Positions 1 to 8,233 of a stretch of 64,000 nt of DNA are shown one piece after another; positions within the stretch are counted from its first letter, which is position 1, and each line of letters opens with the position of its first letter. The notes below the pieces were generated by a model. The model saw only the letters and a list, made by a program, of their open reading frames with translations, ran no database searches and had not been told where the DNA came from. The position numbers and the translations under genes were made by a program. The stretch comes from UMGS1696 sp045643285 (GTDB lineage: Bacteria; Bacillota; Clostridia; Oscillospirales; CAG-272), in NCBI GenBank assembly GCA_045643285.1, contig JAZUKN010000025.1, positions 62,001 to 126,000 of the forward strand. The letters run 5' to 3'.

Positions 1-96
1 TTGTTACGGTACATTTTTCTGCCTTCTGTCGCTTGAATATCACACGATAATTATTGACAGAATACCGCTTTCCTTATGCAGAAAAATTCTTTCCAC

Positions 97-1113
97 TTAT
101 TTCATGATTTCTGGAAGCATATCGACCATGCTGTCGATGAAGATACCGTAGCCTTCCGTCGGTTCGTTCACAAGGACGTGCGTGACTGCACCCACGAGCT
201 TTCCGTTCTGTATAATAGGACTGCCGCTCATGCCTTGCACGATTCCGCCGGTTTTACCGATCAGCGCGTCGTCCGTGACTTTTACCGTAAACGAACGGTT
301 GTCTGTGCTTTCGTAGTTGATATCGTCGATCGTGATCGAATATTTTTCCGGTTTGCCGTCGTCGAGCGTACACCAGATATACGCATCCCCCTCAGAAACG
401 TCAGAACGCTCACCGAGAACGACGTCGCCGACGGGAATATCGTCAGTAGGAATGTCCGAGAATACACCGTACACGCCTGTGAGCGTGTTTCCGAGCAGTA
501 CGCCCGATTTGTCGGAGGTAAAGTATCCCTTTATCTCGCCCGGCGTGCCGCAGACTCCTTTAGTTATCCCCGATATACGCACGTCGACTACAGTGCCGCG
601 CTCCATTGGGATAAGCTCTCCCGTCGTCGGATTGCAGATTCCGTGACCGAGCCCGGTGAACGCTCCCGTCTGCGTATCGATAAACGTTACCGTTCCGATT
701 CCTGCGGTAGTGTCGCGGATCCACATACCGCTTTTTTTCTTGCCGTCGGATGCAAGAGCAGGGCAGAGTGAGATCGTTGATTCGCGCCCGTCGCGCTCGA
801 ATGTTATTTCTATGCTGTCAGAACAGTTCTCAATTTTTGAGATAAGCTCGGCAGAGGTGCGGACTTCCTCACCTCCGGCTTTTTTTATAACGTCATTTAT
901 TCTCAGTCCTGCACTGTACGCAGGTGTTTCAGTGCCTCCGGAAGTTTCGACGTCGGAAAAACCGACAACGACGATCCCGTCTGCGAGCAGCTTTACTCCG
1001 AACGGCATACCGCCGACAGCGACGTGTCTCTCAGCCGCAAAACAGGGAACGGCGAGGACGGCTATAATAATGAAGAGAACCGCGGTCCTCTTAAATATTG
1101 TTTTCATTTTCAT
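97..1113 (-). CDS. spoIVB: SpoIVB-type PDZ serine peptidase (sporulation)
   Basis: This 338-residue protein matches SpoIVB, the serine protease secreted from the forespore that triggers SpoIVFB-dependent processing of pro-sigma-K. An N-terminal hydrophobic segment (about 10-26) would export it. A PDZ-like region follows (about 40-120), then the peptidase with His157 in LGHGI, Asp281 in VTDDA and Ser296 in GMSGSP, which together fit the family's triad. I chose the ATG at 1113 because GGTGG lies four bases upstream; an earlier in-frame ATG at 1155 lacks a good ribosome site. Only 96 bases lie downstream. In relatives spo0A follows, so it may begin at the window edge. It is somewhat shorter than the Bacillus subtilis protein. 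Confidence 0.9.
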   Translation of the reverse strand: MKMKTIFKRTAVLFIIIAVLAVPCFAAERHVAVGGMPFGVKLLADGIVVVGFSDVETSGGTETPAYSAGLRINDVIKKAGGEEVRTSAELISKIENCSDSIEITFERDGRESTISLCPALASDGKKKSGMWIRDTTAGIGTVTFIDTQTGAFTGLGHGICNPTTGELIPMERGTVVDVRISGITKGVCGTPGEIKGYFTSDKSGVLLGNTLTGVYGVFSDIPTDDIPVGDVVLGERSDVSEGDAYIWCTLDDGKPEKYSITIDDINYESTDNRSFTVKVTDDALIGKTGGIVQGMSGSPIIQNGKLVGAVTHVLVNEPTEGYGIFIDSMVDMLPEIMK

Positions 1114-1223
1114 AATTCCACCAGCTTTTTTGCGAATTTTGCTTGATTGATCCATACACTAATTTGCACTTTGAAAGCTGTCCGTATGTGTTGAAATTTT
1201 TGCAATAATTTTTTGAAAATGTA

Positions 1224-1278
1224 TTGACAATTTGGTCTACATAGTGTAGAATGGTTATGGGTCTACAAATAGTAGACC
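1224..1278 (+). promoter_or_regulatory. blaI promoter with two dyad operators
   Basis: A sigma-A-type promoter is visible: TTGACA (1224-1229), 17-base spacer, TAGAAT (1247-1252). A dyad TCTAC-atagt-GTAGA (1236-1250) lies inside the spacer and overlaps the -10. A second, longer dyad GGTCTAC-aaata-GTAGACC (1260-1278) covers the start of transcription. Both carry the TAC/GTA half-sites typical of BlaI/MecI operators, which points to autoregulation of the two genes that follow. Confidence 0.8.
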
Positions 1279-1300
1279 AACGTGCACGGAGGAAAAAAGA

Positions 1301-1660
1301 ATGTTTTATCAAATGGGAACGGTTGAAACGGAATTTGCAGACATTATATGGGAAAGAGAACCTGTTTTGTCTGCGGAGCTTGTAACTGCCGCGGAGGAAA
1401 AATTCGGATGGAAAAAGTCAACTACATACACGGTATTGCGCAGACTGTGCGATAAAGGACTTTTTATCAACAATAACGGGGTTGTTTCATCTCTTATTTC
1501 AAAGGAAGAATTTTTTTCGGTTCAAAGTGAGAATTTTGTCGACGATACATTTTCGGGATCATTACCTGCATTTATCGCGGCATTTTCGAGACGGAAAAAA
1601 CTGTCTTCTGAGGAAATAGAAGAGATCAGGCGAATGATCGACAATATGGGTGAAAAATAA
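1301..1660 (+). CDS. blaI: BlaI/MecI/CopY-family winged-helix repressor
   Basis: The 119-residue protein has the family layout: an N-terminal winged helix (about 1-75, with the recognition region KKSTTYTVLRRLCDKGLF) and a C-terminal dimerisation helix pair. BlaI/MecI repressors bind dyads as dimers and are released when the partner membrane protease is activated. The start follows GGAGG with about eight bases spacing. The stop shares one base with the start of the mecR1-like gene, so the two are translationally coupled. No beta-lactamase gene is adjacent, so regulated targets other than this operon lie elsewhere or are unknown. Confidence 0.88.
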   Translation: MFYQMGTVETEFADIIWEREPVLSAELVTAAEEKFGWKKSTTYTVLRRLCDKGLFINNNGVVSSLISKEEFFSVQSENFVDDTFSGSLPAFIAAFSRRKKLSSEEIEEIRRMIDNMGEK

Positions 1661-3036
1661 TGGAATCCGTATTTGAGAAGCTCGTCGGAATGAGTATTAC
1701 CGCAGGAATCGTGGTTCTTGCGATCATTATTCTCAGATTTGTTATGCGAAAATCTCCGAAGAAAATCACCTGTCTTCTTTGGCTCGTTGTAGCATTCAGA
1801 CTTGTCTGTCCGTTTTCTCTGAAAAGTCCGATAAGTCTTGTGCCGGACCTTGAGCCTATCGGAGAAGTGATTCTTGTTTCAGAGACTGAAAAATCCGACA
1901 GTGTTGTATCGGCAGAGAACATCTCCAACGTTAATAGTTCTCTTTCTGTCGGAAATAATGACGTCAGTGTCGAAAATGTTCTGTCAATAATATGGCTTTT
2001 CGGCGTCGTTCTGATGCTCGGATACTATTTTTTCAGTTATTTTTCGCTTAAATCTAAAACCCGTGAAGGAATCAGAATCGAAAAGAACGTTTTTCTTGTT
2101 GACAGGATCGGAACAGCGTTTATCTTAGGGGTGCTGAGTCCTAAGATATTTATACCGTCATCCTTCAAGGAAGACGACCGTGACTTTATGCTTGCACATG
2201 AGAGAGCGCATATCAAACGGCTTGATCACCTGTGGAAGCCGATCGGTTATGTTCTTCTTTCGGTTTATTGGTTCAATCCCGTTATTTGGCTCGCATATAT
2301 GCTCTTGTGCCGCGACATAGAGCTTGCCTGCGATGAACGTGTACTTGCAGAGTTCGGACGTGACGCGCGGAAGCCTTATTCCGAATTGCTGCTTCGATCA
2401 AGCGTTCCCATAAGACAAATCACCGCTTGTCCTTTGGCATTCGGTGAAAATTCAGTGAAAGAGAGGATAAAAAACGTGTTAACTTACAAAAAACCTGCAT
2501 TGTGGGTGATCACTGCGTCAGTCTTGGTCTGTGCTATATTTGCGGTTTGCTTTATCACGAACCCGATCAAAACGGAAGAAACACATCAGCCGGAACAGAT
2601 TGATGAAGAGACCGTATACGGTGAAGAAGAGCTTGAATCATTCGTAAGAGGGTGCAAAATCACTCCGGAGCACAAATATTTTGAAATATCCGACGTTGTC
2701 GATGATGAAACCGGTACATATTCTGACGTTGACGCATATTTCGCCGAAAGAGCACAAAAGCGCGGAAAGTCCGTAAAGTATTATAAGGAGGACACTATTT
2801 CGGAAGGCAATGAAGAAATATGGATGTATTATTATCCGGATGAGCTGTTTTCGGTTCGATATGTTGAGTTCATACAGTATTCAGACGGCAGTTTGGATGT
2901 AATAATCGAGAACGCGCCATTTATCAGTATAACTGAAAACGACGGAAATACTCGGATATATGATTCTGCCGAATATATCATGAAGGACGGTACTGTAGAA
3001 ATCAGTCGCGTTCCGGCGGGAGAAGCGTGCAATTAA
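1660..3036 (+). CDS. BlaR1/MecR1-type M56 membrane metallopeptidase sensor
   Basis: The 458-residue protein begins with several membrane segments (about 8-27, 35-55, 108-130) followed by an M56 peptidase site, HERAH, with a downstream conserved ELACDERV segment, and a further membrane helix (about 285-308). Family members sense a ligand and cleave or inactivate the partner repressor. The C-terminal extracellular part (about 310-458) lacks the penicillin-binding SxxK/SxN/KTG set expected of BlaR1, so the ligand need not be a beta-lactam. It is co-transcribed with blaI and ends at a strong terminator. Confidence 0.85.
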   Translation: MESVFEKLVGMSITAGIVVLAIIILRFVMRKSPKKITCLLWLVVAFRLVCPFSLKSPISLVPDLEPIGEVILVSETEKSDSVVSAENISNVNSSLSVGNNDVSVENVLSIIWLFGVVLMLGYYFFSYFSLKSKTREGIRIEKNVFLVDRIGTAFILGVLSPKIFIPSSFKEDDRDFMLAHERAHIKRLDHLWKPIGYVLLSVYWFNPVIWLAYMLLCRDIELACDERVLAEFGRDARKPYSELLLRSSVPIRQITACPLAFGENSVKERIKNVLTYKKPALWVITASVLVCAIFAVCFITNPIKTEETHQPEQIDEETVYGEEELESFVRGCKITPEHKYFEISDVVDDETGTYSDVDAYFAERAQKRGKSVKYYKEDTISEGNEEIWMYYYPDELFSVRYVEFIQYSDGSLDVIIENAPFISITENDGNTRIYDSAEYIMKDGTVEISRVPAGEACN

Positions 3037-3045
3037 GACAGAGAA

Positions 3046-3078
3046 AGAGGAACTATTCCGATAGTTCCTCTTTTTTAT
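3046..3078 (+). terminator. rho-independent terminator after mecR1-like gene
   Basis: The inverted repeat AGGAACTAT-tccg-ATAGTTCCT is followed by a run of six T. It lies ten bases after the mecR1-like stop codon. Confidence 0.9.
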
Positions 3079-3102
3079 GAAACGTCACTTAATTCAGCAA
3101 AT

Positions 3103-3160
3103 GGCTCCCTTGTGCAAAGGGAGCTGTCAACGAAGTTGACTGAGGGATTGTCCCTGCAAC
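3103..3160. repeat. clostridial interspersed hairpin repeat
   Basis: Two adjacent hairpins, GGCTCCCTT/AAGGGAGCT (3103-3125) and GTCAAC-gaa-GTTGAC (3126-3140), are followed by TGAGGGATTGTCCCT. I recognise this arrangement as a short intergenic repeat that is abundant in gut Clostridia. It has no coding capacity. Only one copy is in this window, so the repeat status rests on recall and not on a second copy here. Confidence 0.65.
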
Positions 3161-3169
3161 ACCAACACC

Positions 3170-3203
3170 AAACAAAAGAGCCATACGGCATTTACCGTAT
3201 GGC
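3170..3203 (-). terminator. terminator of the rplU-prp-rpmA operon
   Basis: Read on the minus strand, GCCATACGG-taaatg-CCGTATGGC is followed by TCTTTTGTTT. It lies about 27 bases beyond the rpmA stop codon. Confidence 0.85.
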
Positions 3204-3230
3204 TTGTCTTTTGTGAAACGGGCGAAAAAC

Positions 3231-3509
3231 TCAGTCTGCGTAAACGCTGACCTGTCTTCTGCCATTAGCGATGTTTTCAAACTTTACCTTGCCGTCGATG
3301 AGAGCAAAGAGAGTATCATCTGTGCCGCGACCTACATTGTTGCCGGGATGGATGTGTGTACCTCTCTGACGGATGATGATGTTGCCCGCGATAACTGCGG
3401 AACCGTCTGCCTTCTTAACGCCGAGTCGTTTGGATTCGCTGTCACGGCCGTTCTTTGTAGAACCGACACCTTTCTTGTGAGCGAAGAACTGTAAACTAAT
3501 TCTTATCAT
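3231..3509 (-). CDS. rpmA: 50S ribosomal protein L27 with cleavable N-terminus
   Basis: The 92-residue protein is bL27, which reaches toward the peptidyl-transferase centre. It starts MIRISLQFF-AHKKG, the Firmicutes extension with the LQFF/A site removed by the protease Prp, whose gene is directly upstream. The body (GVGSTKNGRDSESKRLG and onward) is highly conserved. The ATG at 3509 follows GGAGG with eight bases spacing. It is the last gene of rplU-prp-rpmA. Confidence 0.97.
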   Translation of the reverse strand: MIRISLQFFAHKKGVGSTKNGRDSESKRLGVKKADGSAVIAGNIIIRQRGTHIHPGNNVGRGTDDTLFALIDGKVKFENIANGRRQVSVYAD

Positions 3510-3539
3510 TGTTATTTCCTCCAATTTTTAATGTGTGCC

Positions 3540-3890
3540 TTATTCTTCACTGACTTCAACATCGAGATAATCAAAGTATTCTTCGGTGAGATCGTTTAGC
3601 TGTACGAAATATCCCTCGATGACTCCGGCGGCTGCGAAACGCTTTTTTTCGTCCTTCTCGTGATCGGGAAGAGCGGATAAGCACCGCATCGTTATGTCCG
3701 TTGTCTCGTCGTCGATCTTGTAGTCGACGGGGCATTCCATTACGACCTCGAGCGTGTTGAGTATGAGCATCGTCATTGCGGAGAGTGCGGCACAGAGAAC
3801 ATCGTCTCCTTCTTCGCCGAATCCCGTGTGACCTGTCTCCTTGAACCCGTAAAACACGCCGTTTTTTCTGAAAAATGTGATTTTCGTCAC
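3540..3890 (-). CDS. prp: ribosomal-processing cysteine protease Prp (YsxB)
   Basis: The 116-residue protein has the Prp signature GHTGFGEEGDDVLCAALSA, which supplies the catalytic His21 and Cys33. Prp removes the N-terminal extension from L27 before or during 50S assembly. Its place between rplU and rpmA, 30 bases from the gene of its substrate, and the intact LQFF/A site in that substrate make the assignment firm. The C-terminus is acidic. Confidence 0.95.
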   Translation of the reverse strand: MTKITFFRKNGVFYGFKETGHTGFGEEGDDVLCAALSAMTMLILNTLEVVMECPVDYKIDDETTDITMRCLSALPDHEKDEKKRFAAAGVIEGYFVQLNDLTEEYFDYLDVEVSEE

Positions 3891-3932
3891 GTCCGATCAC
3901 CTCGTGAAGCCGTGAGTCCGGCTTTCTTCAAA

Positions 3933-4241
3933 TCAAAACGCGATCTTCTCGATCTGTACCTTGGTGTAAGGCTGTCTGTGACCGATTTTCTTCTTCTCGT
4001 TTTTCTTCGGCTTGTAGGTCATAACGTAGATTTTCTTAGCTTTGCCGTTCTTTACTACGTTAGCTGAAACTGTAGCGCCTGCTACTGCGTTTCCGGATTT
4101 TACTCCGTCTTCTCCTGCAACAAGAAGGACCTTGTCGAATACGACCTTTTCTCCCTCTTCTGCATTGAGCTTTTCAACGAAGATAACGTCACCCTCGTTG
4201 ACCTTGTACTGCTTTCCGCCTGTTTCGATTACTGCGAACAT
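3933..4241 (-). CDS. rplU: 50S ribosomal protein L21
   Basis: The 102-residue protein is bL21: it begins MFAVIETGGKQYKV and contains the basic YKPKKNEKKKIGHRQPYT stretch that binds 23S rRNA. An upstream in-frame ATG (4253) would add four residues, but GAGGTG spaced for the ATG at 4241 and family conservation favour 4241. It is the first gene of rplU-prp-rpmA. Confidence 0.97.
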   Translation of the reverse strand: MFAVIETGGKQYKVNEGDVIFVEKLNAEEGEKVVFDKVLLVAGEDGVKSGNAVAGATVSANVVKNGKAKKIYVMTYKPKKNEKKKIGHRQPYTKVQIEKIAF

Positions 4242-4355
4242 TCTGAAAAGCACCTCACTTTCTTTTGTGAACTCGCTGACAGGGGTAGCCTTGCGGCATT
4301 TGAACCCACATCATGCGGCAAATATAATTATATCACGCAAAAATCCCGAAGTCAA
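4242..4355 (-). promoter_or_regulatory. rplU promoter and L21-type leader
   Basis: On the minus strand TTGACT (4355-4350), a 17-base spacer and TATAAT (4332-4327) form a good sigma-A promoter. Transcription from about 4320 gives a leader of about 80 bases, the size and place of the autoregulatory L21 leader known from Firmicutes. I see short complementary stretches but have not folded it, so the RNA element itself is inferred. Confidence 0.65.
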
Positions 4356-4386
4356 GCGGTTTTCTCCACTTTTTTCGGGATTTTTT
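4339..4386 (-). terminator. terminator of lgt-folD overlapping the rplU promoter
   Basis: On the minus strand AAAATCCCGAA and TTCGGGATTTTT form a stem around a 23-base loop just after the folD stop codon. The T-rich end and the loop hold the -35 and spacer of the rplU promoter, so termination and re-initiation share one sequence. A-rich and T-rich flanks would let it work in both directions. Confidence 0.75.
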
Positions 4387-4394
4387 CATTTATT

Positions 4395-5255
4395 TTACTT
4401 TTTTACACTCATTTCTGCGGCTTTGAGGGTGTTTTCAAGCAGCATCGTTATCGTCATTACGCCGACTCCGCCCGGTACGGGTGTTATAGCCGACGCTTTT
4501 TCGGCGACTTCGTCGAATGCCACATCTCCGCAGAGTTTTCCGTCGGCGTTTCGGTTCATTCCGACGTCGATGACAACGGCATCTTCCTTTACCATATCAG
4601 CCGTGACAAATCCGGCTTTGCCGACTGCCGAGACGAGAATGTCTGCACGGCGCGTCACTTCTGCGAGATCCACGGTTTTTGAATGGCATACCGTCACCGT
4701 TCCGCTTGCGTGGAGCAGGAGCATCGCCATGGGTTTGCCGACGATGTTGGAGCGCCCGATCACGACACATTCTTTGCCTTTCACGTCGATACCCTCGTAC
4801 TCGAGCATTTTCATCACACCGGCAGGAGTGCAGGGAAGAAAGGCATAGTCGCCTATCATGATATGTCCGACGTTTTCGGGGTGGAATGCGTCTACATCTT
4901 TTTCGGGCGGTATCGCGTTTATCACACAGTTTTCGTTTATCTGATTCGGAAGCGGAAGCTGTACGAGAATACCGTGGATTTTTTCATTCGCTTTTATTTT
5001 TTCAAGAAGAGCGAGCAGTTCTTCCTCGGTTGTGTTTTCGGGCAACTCGTGGACTTCGGAATAGAATCCGACTTCTTCGCACGCTTTTTTCTTGTTGCGG
5101 ACGTAAACTTTCGACGCCGGATCTTCTCCGACGATTACTACTGCAAGTCCCGGTGTCACGCCCGATTTTTCGGTAAACTCACGCGCTCTCTCCGCTATAT
5201 CCGCACGAACGTACGCGGAGATTTTCTTGCCGTCTATGATGTGAGCCACGGTCAT
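4395..5255 (-). CDS. folD: bifunctional methylene-THF dehydrogenase/methenyl-THF cyclohydrolase
   Basis: The 286-residue protein is FolD, which interconverts 5,10-methylene-, 5,10-methenyl- and 10-formyl-tetrahydrofolate in the cytoplasm. The signatures are the catalytic YVRNKKKACEEVG stretch, HGILVQLPLP, the Rossmann motif VVIGRSNIVGKP, and TPVPGGVGVMT near the end. Its start overlaps the lgt stop by four bases (ATGA), so the two form one operon that ends in the hairpin at 4339-4386. Confidence 0.97.
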   Translation of the reverse strand: MTVAHIIDGKKISAYVRADIAERAREFTEKSGVTPGLAVVIVGEDPASKVYVRNKKKACEEVGFYSEVHELPENTTEEELLALLEKIKANEKIHGILVQLPLPNQINENCVINAIPPEKDVDAFHPENVGHIMIGDYAFLPCTPAGVMKMLEYEGIDVKGKECVVIGRSNIVGKPMAMLLLHASGTVTVCHSKTVDLAEVTRRADILVSAVGKAGFVTADMVKEDAVVIDVGMNRNADGKLCGDVAFDEVAEKASAITPVPGGVGVMTITMLLENTLKAAEMSVKK

Positions 5256-6160
5256 TCTCCTTTTTCTTCGGTTTGTTCGGCGACCTGTTCTTTGGTCTCA
5301 CGCGGTGTGATCTTCGGCAGGAATATCATCATCAGAATACCTACGACAACGGAAACAAGTCCGACTACCTGCGAGACGCGGAGTGCGCCGATATACAAAC
5401 TGTCTGTACGCAGACCTTCAACGAGGAAACGTCCGAAGCCGTACCATATAAAGTAGAACGCAGCGTTGCGCCCGTCGAATTTTTTCTTTTTGTAGATAGA
5501 GAGAAGAATTATCAGTCCGATGAGATTCCACAGTGATTCGTAAAGGAAAGTCGGGTGAACGTATTGTTCGGTGAGCCAAGTGCCTGTAGCCGCGTCGCCG
5601 TAGAGCAGTCCCATGCGCCACGGAAGCGTTGTTTCGCCGCCGTGAGCTTCCATATTGACGAAATTTCCCCAACGTCCTACGATCTGCCCGATCATAACAC
5701 ACGGCGCGAGAACGTCGATTATCCGTGTAAAGTGGATTTTCTTGACTTTCGAGAAAACTATCGCCACGAGGATGCCGCCGATGACACCGCCGTATATCGC
5801 AAGACCGCCCTCCCATATAGCTATGATATTTTTGAGCGTTAAGAAAATATTTTCAAAGAAAGATTTATTTGTGACGAGATACGGGAACTCGTTCCACGTG
5901 AAGATAACATAGTAAATGCGTGAGCCGAGGACACCGAAAAGTATTGAGAAAATCGCAAGATCTGCTATATCGTCGGTTTTGATTTTCTCGTATTTCGAGA
6001 GCGACATCGCAATAATGACGGCGAGAAGCATTCCGAACGTGATCAGAATACCGTACCACGCTACGCTGAAGGTATGCTCTCCAATCGTCAGAGAGAAAGC
6101 AACTTTATTGATGTGAAACGGTTCAATCCCGAGTCCGGGGAAAGAAATATAACTGTCCAT
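5252..6160 (-). CDS. lgt: prolipoprotein diacylglyceryl transferase
   Basis: The 302-residue polytopic membrane protein is Lgt, which moves a diacylglycerol from phosphatidylglycerol to the lipobox cysteine of prolipoproteins. About seven hydrophobic segments are visible. The Lgt signature G-R-W-G-N-F-x-N-x-E-x-x-G appears as GRWGNFVNMEAHGG, and HPTFLYESLWN follows. The C-terminal tail is charged. It is the first gene of lgt-folD; RBS GGAAAC precedes the ATG. Confidence 0.97.
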   Translation of the reverse strand: MDSYISFPGLGIEPFHINKVAFSLTIGEHTFSVAWYGILITFGMLLAVIIAMSLSKYEKIKTDDIADLAIFSILFGVLGSRIYYVIFTWNEFPYLVTNKSFFENIFLTLKNIIAIWEGGLAIYGGVIGGILVAIVFSKVKKIHFTRIIDVLAPCVMIGQIVGRWGNFVNMEAHGGETTLPWRMGLLYGDAATGTWLTEQYVHPTFLYESLWNLIGLIILLSIYKKKKFDGRNAAFYFIWYGFGRFLVEGLRTDSLYIGALRVSQVVGLVSVVVGILMMIFLPKITPRETKEQVAEQTEEKGE

Positions 6161-6184
6161 TAGTTTCCTCTTTCTTAAATCAGC

Positions 6185-7279
6185 TTAAACGTTGAATCTG
6201 AACAGAACTACGTCGCCGTCAGCCATAACGTACTCTTTGCCTTCACTGCGGACGAGTCCTTTTTCCTTTGCGACTGCCATTGAACCGGACGCCATAAGAT
6301 CGTCAAACGATACGATCTCGGCACGGATGAAGCCTCTCTCGAAGTCGCTGTGGATCTTTCCTGCCGCCTGCGGTGCTTTTGTGCCGCGAACTATCGTCCA
6401 CGCTCTTACTTCTTTCGGTCCGGCGGTAAGATAGCTTATGTAGCCGAGCAGGGTATAGCTTGCTTTGATAAGACGGTCAAGACCGCTTTCGGTAATACCG
6501 AGATCGGAGAGGAACATCGCTTTTTCGTCGGCGTCAAGCTCGGCGATCTCAGCTTCGATTCCGGCGCATACTGGAATGACTTCCGCACCCTCGGCGTCTG
6601 CCGCTTCCTTGACTTTTTTGAACATTTCGTTGTCGGGAGAGACTTCTGCAGCTTCGTCTTCGCTGACGTTGGCAACGTAGATTATCGGCTTGAGCGTGAG
6701 AAGATTTGCGTCGCCGAGAAGAGCAATATCGTCTTCGGAAAGTTCAACCTGACGCGCGGTTTTGCCTTCGTTGAGAGATGCAAGTATTCTTTCGTACAGA
6801 TCGAGCTGAGGCTGTAAAGTTTTGTCACCGCGGACGAGCTTTGTGAGCTTTTCAATTCGCTTTTCAAGCTGTTCTATATCGGAGTAGATCAGCTCCATAT
6901 TTATCGTTTCGAGGTCGCGGATCGGGTCTACGTTGCCGTCAACGTGGATGATGTCGCCGTTCTCGAAGCAGCGGAGAACGTGGATAACAGCGTCGCAGTC
7001 GCGGATGTGCGAGAGAAACTTGTTGCCGAGTCCTTCACCTTTTGATGCACCGCGGACAAGTCCGGCGATGTCGACAAATTCGACTGTTGCAGGGGTGTAA
7101 AGCTCAGGTGAATACATTTCGGCGAGTCTGTCAAGACGTGAGTCCGGTACCTGTACGACTCCAACGTTCGGGTCTATCGTGCAGAACGGGTAGTTTGCAC
7201 TTGGTGCGCCTGCTCCTGTAAGTGCATTGAAAAGTGTGGATTTTCCTACATTCGGAAGTCCTATTATGCCGAGTTTCAT
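6185..7279 (-). CDS. ychF: redox-regulated ATPase YchF (OLA1/Obg family)
   Basis: The 364-residue protein is YchF, a universally conserved P-loop ATPase of the Obg family that associates with ribosomes. P-loop GLPNVGKS, the DIAGLVRGASKGEGLG switch and a C-terminal TGS domain ending DVVLFRFNV are present. The family start MKLGIIG lies at 7279. An in-frame ATG at 7333 would add 18 residues unlike the family, and it sits almost exactly at the predicted transcription start. Upstream of 7279 no clear ribosome site is visible, so the start is chosen by homology. Confidence 0.95.
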   Translation of the reverse strand: MKLGIIGLPNVGKSTLFNALTGAGAPSANYPFCTIDPNVGVVQVPDSRLDRLAEMYSPELYTPATVEFVDIAGLVRGASKGEGLGNKFLSHIRDCDAVIHVLRCFENGDIIHVDGNVDPIRDLETINMELIYSDIEQLEKRIEKLTKLVRGDKTLQPQLDLYERILASLNEGKTARQVELSEDDIALLGDANLLTLKPIIYVANVSEDEAAEVSPDNEMFKKVKEAADAEGAEVIPVCAGIEAEIAELDADEKAMFLSDLGITESGLDRLIKASYTLLGYISYLTAGPKEVRAWTIVRGTKAPQAAGKIHSDFERGFIRAEIVSFDDLMASGSMAVAKEKGLVRSEGKEYVMADGDVVLFRFNV

Positions 7280-7331
7280 ATCGTTACGGTTACGCCGTGC
7301 GGCGTTCCTTTCTTTGGATTCAAAAATTTTC

Positions 7332-7367
7332 ATCCTATATTATACTATGCTTTTATATTATTTTCAA
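7332..7367 (-). promoter_or_regulatory. ychF promoter
   Basis: On the minus strand TTGAAA (7367-7362), a 17-base spacer and TATAAT (7344-7339) form a near-consensus sigma-A promoter. The predicted start of transcription is at about 7332. Confidence 0.85.
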
Positions 7368-7414
7368 GGGATTTGCGGTTATTCTGCGGATTTTTTCATC
7401 CCGGCGCAATTTTG

Positions 7415-7476
7415 TTCACAAATTAAGAAGAATATCACCCATTGTTCACACAGTGTTCATAATTCTATATTACAAT
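7415..7476 (+). promoter_or_regulatory. response-regulator promoter with Pho-box-like repeats
   Basis: TTCACA at 7445-7450 and TTCATA at 7456-7461 are direct repeats 11 bases apart, with another TTCACA at 7415-7420. This is the spacing of PhoP/PhoB-type boxes. A possible -10, TACAAT (7471-7476), lacks a good -35, which fits activation by a bound regulator. Autoregulation by the gene downstream is inferred. Confidence 0.55.
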
Positions 7477-7533
7477 GAATCCGTAATGTAGATTTATTGA
7501 CACGATTATGAGAAAATGACGGAGGTAAACTTA

Positions 7534-8226
7534 ATGGGAACAAAGCTTCTTGTTATCGACGATGACCCCAATATCTGCGATTTACTGAAATATTATTTTG
7601 AAAATGAGGGTTATGAGGTCAAAACAGCAGGCGACGGCATCGAGGGAATGAACTACTTCAAGATGTACGAGCCGGACCTTGTGCTTCTCGATATAATGCT
7701 TCCGAAGAACAAAGACGGCAACCAGGTCTGCCGTGAGATCAGACAGATCTCGTCTAAACCGGTCATTATGATCACTGCAAAGGACGAAGTACTCGATAAG
7801 GTTGTAGGCCTTGAAATGGGCGCGGACGACTTTGTTGTAAAGCCTTTTGACATGAAAGAGCTGTCGGCAAGGATCAAAGCCGTTCTGAGACGTTATTCCG
7901 CGCACGATACGCAGTCCGATGAAGAAACGATCAAATTCGACAATATCGAAATATCGAAAAACAAATATGAGCTTAAGCTCCGCGGCGAAGTCGTTGAAAT
8001 TCCTCCGAAGGAATTACAGCTTCTCTATTTCCTTGCATCGAACTTCAACAGAGTTTTCACGCGCGACCAGCTTCTCGATAAGGTATGGGGATTTGATTAC
8101 CTCGGTGACTCCCGCACGGTCGACGTTCACGTCAAGAGACTCCGTGAAAAGCTCGAAGGTGTGTCCGACAAATGGGCGCTCAAGACCGTCTGGGGCGTCG
8201 GTTACAAGTTTGAACTCAATCAGTAA
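7534..8226 (+). CDS. OmpR/PhoB-family response regulator
   Basis: The 230-residue protein has a receiver domain (1-120; acidic pair DDD near the start, phospho-acceptor Asp in PDLVLLDIMLP, conserved Lys in VVKPFD) and an OmpR-type winged helix (about 135-230, ending KTVWGVGYKF). The ATG at 7534 follows ACGGAGG at good spacing; an upstream ATG at 7516 would overlap that site. A terminator and separate promoter divide it from the histidine kinase that follows. The paired kinase and Pho-box-like promoter make a PhoP-type role possible but unproved. Confidence 0.92.
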   Translation: MGTKLLVIDDDPNICDLLKYYFENEGYEVKTAGDGIEGMNYFKMYEPDLVLLDIMLPKNKDGNQVCREIRQISSKPVIMITAKDEVLDKVVGLEMGADDFVVKPFDMKELSARIKAVLRRYSAHDTQSDEETIKFDNIEISKNKYELKLRGEVVEIPPKELQLLYFLASNFNRVFTRDQLLDKVWGFDYLGDSRTVDVHVKRLREKLEGVSDKWALKTVWGVGYKFELNQ

Positions 8227-8233
8227 AAATCAC

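Noticed and set aside
1..14. Possible start of spo0A on the minus strand after spoIVB
   Set aside because: spo0A often follows spoIVB and an ATG is present, but only 14 bases are available, which is too little to support a gene call.
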